This document shows positions 60,612-64,000 of a stretch of DNA of 64,000 bases, piece by piece. The stretch comes from Paenibacillus alba (lineage in GTDB: Bacteria; Bacillota; Bacilli; Paenibacillales; NBRC-103111): the NCBI RefSeq assembly GCF_013204855.1, contig NZ_JABMKZ010000002.1, forward strand, positions 186,001 through 250,000, read 5' to 3'. Under the pieces are notes generated by a model. It was given only the letters and a program-made list of their open reading frames with translations, had not been told where the DNA came from and did not search any database. A program made the position numbers and the translations under genes. Every line of letters begins with the position of its first letter. Within the stretch, counting starts at the first letter, position 1.

Positions 60612-62753
60612 CTACATGTCTAATGATTTAATCAGACGTTTGGCATCGCCATTTGGAGTTGCTACTACCTCGTACATATTAATCGTGACATTTGTATTCA
60701 ATTGTTCGGATTTAATCGAACCGAAATCAATAAACTGGACGCCGGACATAATTTTTTGCTGACCCGTGAAGGTCATCGCTTTGGAGCTGAGCAGACGTCC
60801 TTCTGAATCGACCACTTCAAACAATAAGGAAGAGAAATTAGCATCCGTAATTACTTGCTCTTGACGACTGACATCCAGGTCAACACGCAAACGATAGGCA
60901 TAAGAGGCATCTTTGCTATACGTTGCACTCACTGAGTAGTCCTTGAGGTTAATCGTGAATGGATACAAGGACACAGGACCTGTCGTTGGTATTGATTGAA
61001 CAGCCGTTTTGTAAGAACCAACTGCCAGACGATTGGCATCGTATAAGTTAAGCGCAAGTTTATCAGCCTTTTCCGTACCTGGAAGCAGATAGGAATAGCT
61101 TACTACGTAACTGGTGTTCGGAGCGATGTTCTTCGAAGACGTTGTTTGACGTACGCCGGAATACGTGTAGCCCTCTGCATTGGTTAGATCGGATTGGAAA
61201 TCTGGGATCGTTAAAGTATCTGTCCCTTTATTCGTTAATTTGTACTTCGCCACAACGGTTTTGAAGCCGAAATCAGCATTCTCGCTCATGCCCATTTCTA
61301 CCAGCGAGACGTCGATATTAGAATCAATCAGATTACTCGCCGTGAACTTGAACGGAGTCCCCATTGTATAATCTTCTGCGGCTGAATAAGAGGAAACTTC
61401 CCCTCCGCTGCCCGCCCCTGCCAGTGTCGTAATCGAAACCGGCAAGGTTGCCGCTTGCTTATTGGTGCTTGCGTCCGTGCTTCCTGTCCCACTTCCTGTA
61501 CCGCTTCCTGTGTTGCTTCCCGGCTGCGTTGTTCCTCCGGCGGCTTCCTGCTTCTCAAGAACAACCAATTGCAGCGCATCGGTGTTCAAGCCTGCCGGCA
61601 AAATGCCTGTGAAACGGAAGGTTGTCGTTTCATTCGGAGCTAAATAGGTTGTACGAACGGAGTTGTCATTCGCTAACACCGCAACGCTGCCGCGAAGTGC
61701 CTGGAACTCTGCTGAAAGGTTAGGGATAGTCACTACCCCTTCGCTTTTATTCGTTAACGTCACGTTCGCTTGCAGATGCAAGCCGTCGGATTGCTTGCTT
61801 GCTGCCGCCCAGGAGGTCGATATCGTTAGTTCGTTTTCATCCGTGGTGGGATAATCGGTGTTGGTGCCGATTTTGCCAATGACAAATGACTTCGCCGTAT
61901 TCAGAGAGCCTAATACGGTTGTCTTCACTTTGCCTTTGGGCGAGAAAAGCAAGGTTAAGCTGCTTGTGTCAAGCGAAGCCGGAACCGCCGTTTGCAAGGT
62001 TGCTTTGATCGGCTGCTGCGGAAGCAAGGATTGCCCTGCCCCTTTGGCAAACTGGGCGTTATACGTCAAGCCCTTGCTGTCCTGGTAGTTGTATTCAAGG
62101 CCATCCGGCAGCTTAAGGGCAGCATCGCTTAAGTTTTCCAGTACCAGATCGGTATAAATCATCCATGCCCCATCTTTATAAACCTTATAGCTGTTGCCTA
62201 ATTCCGCGGTAACTAATGCATTGTCGCTTAGTGTCGCATCTATTTCCTGTAAATTAATGACAGCTTGCTGATGTACCGATTGTCCGGTTTCCGTTAATGC
62301 CGCATCGACAGACAATGCGCCAAGATCATGCATTTTATTATAATTCCATTCAAAAATATCGACTTTCAGCTGACCTGGCGCTAAATTCGCAGGAATTTCG
62401 GACGTAAACTTGAACGTCCCCGTTTCTCCTCCTTTAACGCGCGCTGTTACTTTCTCCGTCAGCTTGGCTGTATAGGACACGCCGTTCGCGTCAATCACCT
62501 TGACGCCATAGTTATTGAAATCAACTGGCGTGCTGCTGTTGTTATTCAGCCCGAGTGAGAAGCGAAGCGAGCTGTCATCCGCGCCTGCGGACAAAGCAAC
62601 CTTGTCTAAGGTAAAGTAGACGGAATCATTCAGAAACACGCCTTCCTTCCCAGCAAAAGCCGAAGTGGCCAAAGGTAGTGTTAGGAAGCTTGCAGCTGTC
62701 AGCACGAGGGCTGAACGACTCAGCAAGCGTTTCATCTTTCGTTGTTGGATCAC
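60612..62753 (-). CDS. Large secreted protein with five repeated Ig-like domains
   Basis: A 713-residue exported protein; signal peptide about 1-34 ends AFA. Not assigned to a named family. Five loosely repeated beta domains of 95-110 residues are visible (about 38-150, 190-290, 305-410, 465-590 and 605-710). Each has a LxLxNxS/T-type strand, as in VLENLSDAALKLPD, VTLTNKSEGVVTIPN and YKLTNKGTDTLTIPD, resembling DUF4352/telomere-repeat-like extracellular modules. A Gly/Ser/Thr linker (about 412-428) divides the third and fourth. GTG start (62753) with AAGGAGG seven bases upstream. It follows the MacB-like permease by 63 bases. Confidence 0.8.
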   Translation of the reverse strand: MIQQRKMKRLLSRSALVLTAASFLTLPLATSAFAGKEGVFLNDSVYFTLDKVALSAGADDSSLRFSLGLNNNSSTPVDFNNYGVKVIDANGVSYTAKLTEKVTARVKGGETGTFKFTSEIPANLAPGQLKVDIFEWNYNKMHDLGALSVDAALTETGQSVHQQAVINLQEIDATLSDNALVTAELGNSYKVYKDGAWMIYTDLVLENLSDAALKLPDGLEYNYQDSKGLTYNAQFAKGAGQSLLPQQPIKATLQTAVPASLDTSSLTLLFSPKGKVKTTVLGSLNTAKSFVIGKIGTNTDYPTTDENELTISTSWAAASKQSDGLHLQANVTLTNKSEGVVTIPNLSAEFQALRGSVAVLANDNSVRTTYLAPNETTTFRFTGILPAGLNTDALQLVVLEKQEAAGGTTQPGSNTGSGTGSGTGSTDASTNKQAATLPVSITTLAGAGSGGEVSSYSAAEDYTMGTPFKFTASNLIDSNIDVSLVEMGMSENADFGFKTVVAKYKLTNKGTDTLTIPDFQSDLTNAEGYTYSGVRQTTSSKNIAPNTSYVVSYSYLLPGTEKADKLALNLYDANRLAVGSYKTAVQSIPTTGPVSLYPFTINLKDYSVSATYSKDASYAYRLRVDLDVSRQEQVITDANFSSLLFEVVDSEGRLLSSKAMTFTGQQKIMSGVQFIDFGSIKSEQLNTNVTINMYEVVATPNGDAKRLIKSLDM

Positions 62754-62816
62754 AGGGAGTCCTCCTTCAAATTTCGCATAAGAATGATGCTTCTATCCTA
62801 GCTGCATTTCGTACAA

Positions 62817-63995
62817 TTAATCAGATCTTAAAGCGTCAATAGGACGCAATTTAGAAGCTTTGTTCGCTGGGTATAAGCCAAATATCACGCCAACAAGCAC
62901 AGAGAATAAGAAGGCATACAAGCTAATATCGAACGATAAGCTCGTCGTTTGCTTCGGACTGAAGTACGGCAGCGCATAGGATAATCCAATGCCTAACGCA
63001 AGTCCAATTAATCCGCCCATGCCGCTAATGACGACAGCTTCAACGAGAAACTGCAGCAAAATATTTCGCCGCTTGGCGCCAATCGATTTGCGAATACCAA
63101 TTTCTCTGGTTCGTTCGCTGACAGTAACCAACATAATATTCATAATTCCGATCCCGCCTACCAGCAGGGAAATAAGAGCAACAGCTACTAATTGATTCGT
63201 AAGTGTATTCGTCGCTTCAGTCCGTGCTTTGAGCAGTTCATCCTGATTCGTCAAAACGAAGCCTGTATCGCTTTTAAATTTATAAGTCAGATACTGCTTC
63301 ATCGTTTCTTGGGCGGCGTAAATATCATCCTTCGTTGGGGCCTCCACATAGGTCGTGCGGATTTGCCCCAATTTAAACACGCGTCGAGCTGTTTCTAGAG
63401 GGACAATAACCGAGCTATCGACAGAAGCTCCACCAATATTGGACCCCTTCTCTTTCAAGGTACCGATGACGCTAAAAACGGCTCCATCAATGTTGATTTC
63501 CTCGCCTACAGGGTCCAGCGTTCCAAAATAAGTCTTAGCTACTTCACTGCCCAAGATCGCAACATTCGAGCGAAATTCAAGATCGGTAGGAGAAAGATTG
63601 CGGCCTTTATCAATGGTTGCTTTAATAATCCCGAAGTAGCGATCATTCGTACCAATGACGTTGTATTTCTCCTGCGTACGATCATATTTAATGTTCGATC
63701 CGTTTTTGGTCATGGTTGGGGCAATGGATTTGAACTCCGGAAAGTTCTCGAAATTCATTAGCTCATTGTAATCCAGCTGTGTAGCACGCCCGTTCCCTGT
63801 TGCGGTTACAACAAGCAAATTCGTCCCCATATTCTCGTACTGCTTGGCGATTTGTTCCGAAGTCCCTTGCCCGATCGACACCAGTGTAACTACAGAGCTA
63901 ACCCCGATAATGACACCCAGCATCGTTAGAAAAGTTCGCAACGGACTTGAAATGATCGTCCGAAGCGACATTCTGAGCAGTTCATTTACCTTCAT
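62817..63995 (-). CDS. MacB/FtsX-type ABC transporter permease
   Basis: A 392-residue permease with one N-terminal membrane helix (about 17-40, LTMLGVIIGVSSVVTLVSIG), a periplasmic-type MacB-PCD domain (about 50-245) and three C-terminal helices (about 268-292, 320-345 and 350-375), with SERTREIGIRKSIGAKRRNIL as the conserved coupling loop. Members work with a separate ATPase in export of peptides or in mechanotransmission. The ATG at 63995 is only five bases from the window edge, so the ATPase and membrane fusion partners, usually upstream, cannot be seen. Confidence 0.9.
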   Translation of the reverse strand: MKVNELLRMSLRTIISSPLRTFLTMLGVIIGVSSVVTLVSIGQGTSEQIAKQYENMGTNLLVVTATGNGRATQLDYNELMNFENFPEFKSIAPTMTKNGSNIKYDRTQEKYNVIGTNDRYFGIIKATIDKGRNLSPTDLEFRSNVAILGSEVAKTYFGTLDPVGEEINIDGAVFSVIGTLKEKGSNIGGASVDSSVIVPLETARRVFKLGQIRTTYVEAPTKDDIYAAQETMKQYLTYKFKSDTGFVLTNQDELLKARTEATNTLTNQLVAVALISLLVGGIGIMNIMLVTVSERTREIGIRKSIGAKRRNILLQFLVEAVVISGMGGLIGLALGIGLSYALPYFSPKQTTSLSFDISLYAFLFSVLVGVIFGLYPANKASKLRPIDALRSD

Positions 63996-64000
63996 ATGCC

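Overview
The window reads as chromosomal DNA of a moderate-GC, endospore-forming Gram-positive bacterium, most likely a Paenibacillus or close relative. The evidence is a B. subtilis-like gene backbone (cotE, mutS, mutL, miaA, hfq, spoVK, hflX, ynbB, glnR, glnA, lexA, yneA, ynzC in the same relative order), Bacillus-type LexA, GlnR and Fur operators, strong AGGAGG ribosome binding sites, an S-layer-homology surface protein and a sporulation coat gene. No rRNA, tRNA, CRISPR array, prophage or insertion sequence was seen. Nearly all genes are on the minus strand, so operons run from high to low coordinates.

Region by region: 1-5.8 kb holds a DNA repair operon (mrfA-mrfB-fpg-nfo) behind a small unknown gene. 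5.9-13.8 kb holds a nitroreductase, a YfhP-like membrane protein, an OlsB-like N-acyltransferase paired with an LpxL-like acyltransferase, a large S-layer-anchored protein, a methyltransferase and an unlisted 34-residue membrane peptide. 13.9-21.7 kb holds rnz, metH, an acireductone dioxygenase-like cupin, a HAD phosphatase, ynzC, and the divergent SOS pair yneA/lexA with four LexA boxes. A 112-bp tandem repeat follows lexA.

22-33.6 kb holds an M29 aminopeptidase, the hflX-ynbB-glnR-glnA nitrogen block with a consensus GlnR box, a Fur-controlled efeUOB ferrous iron importer with a perfect 7-1-7 Fur box, a cluster of short hairpin repeats, and a SpoVK-type AAA ATPase. 33.6-43 kb is a mixed region: monooxygenase, phosphatase, lipoate ligase, two GNATs, an SDR, a DUF218 protein, an esterase, a cyclophilin lipoprotein and a class A penicillin-binding protein.

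43-53.7 kb is hfq, miaA, an RsmJ-like methyltransferase, mutL, a secreted S41 protease, mutS, a two-domain predicted amide-bond ligase, and cotE. 53.7-64 kb holds an aromatic-acid-exporter-family protein, an ABC importer of the SsuABC/ThiXYZ type, an M32 carboxypeptidase, a HesB-like protein, a beta carbonic anhydrase, a second cluster of the same hairpin repeats (inverted), a large secreted five-repeat protein and a MacB-like permease.

The best leads for undescribed biology are the ATP-grasp-like plus COOH-NH2-ligase fusion beside cotE, the OlsB/LpxL-like aminolipid pair whose second enzyme lacks the usual catalytic acid, and the dispersed CCTGC-N6-GCAGG hairpin family.
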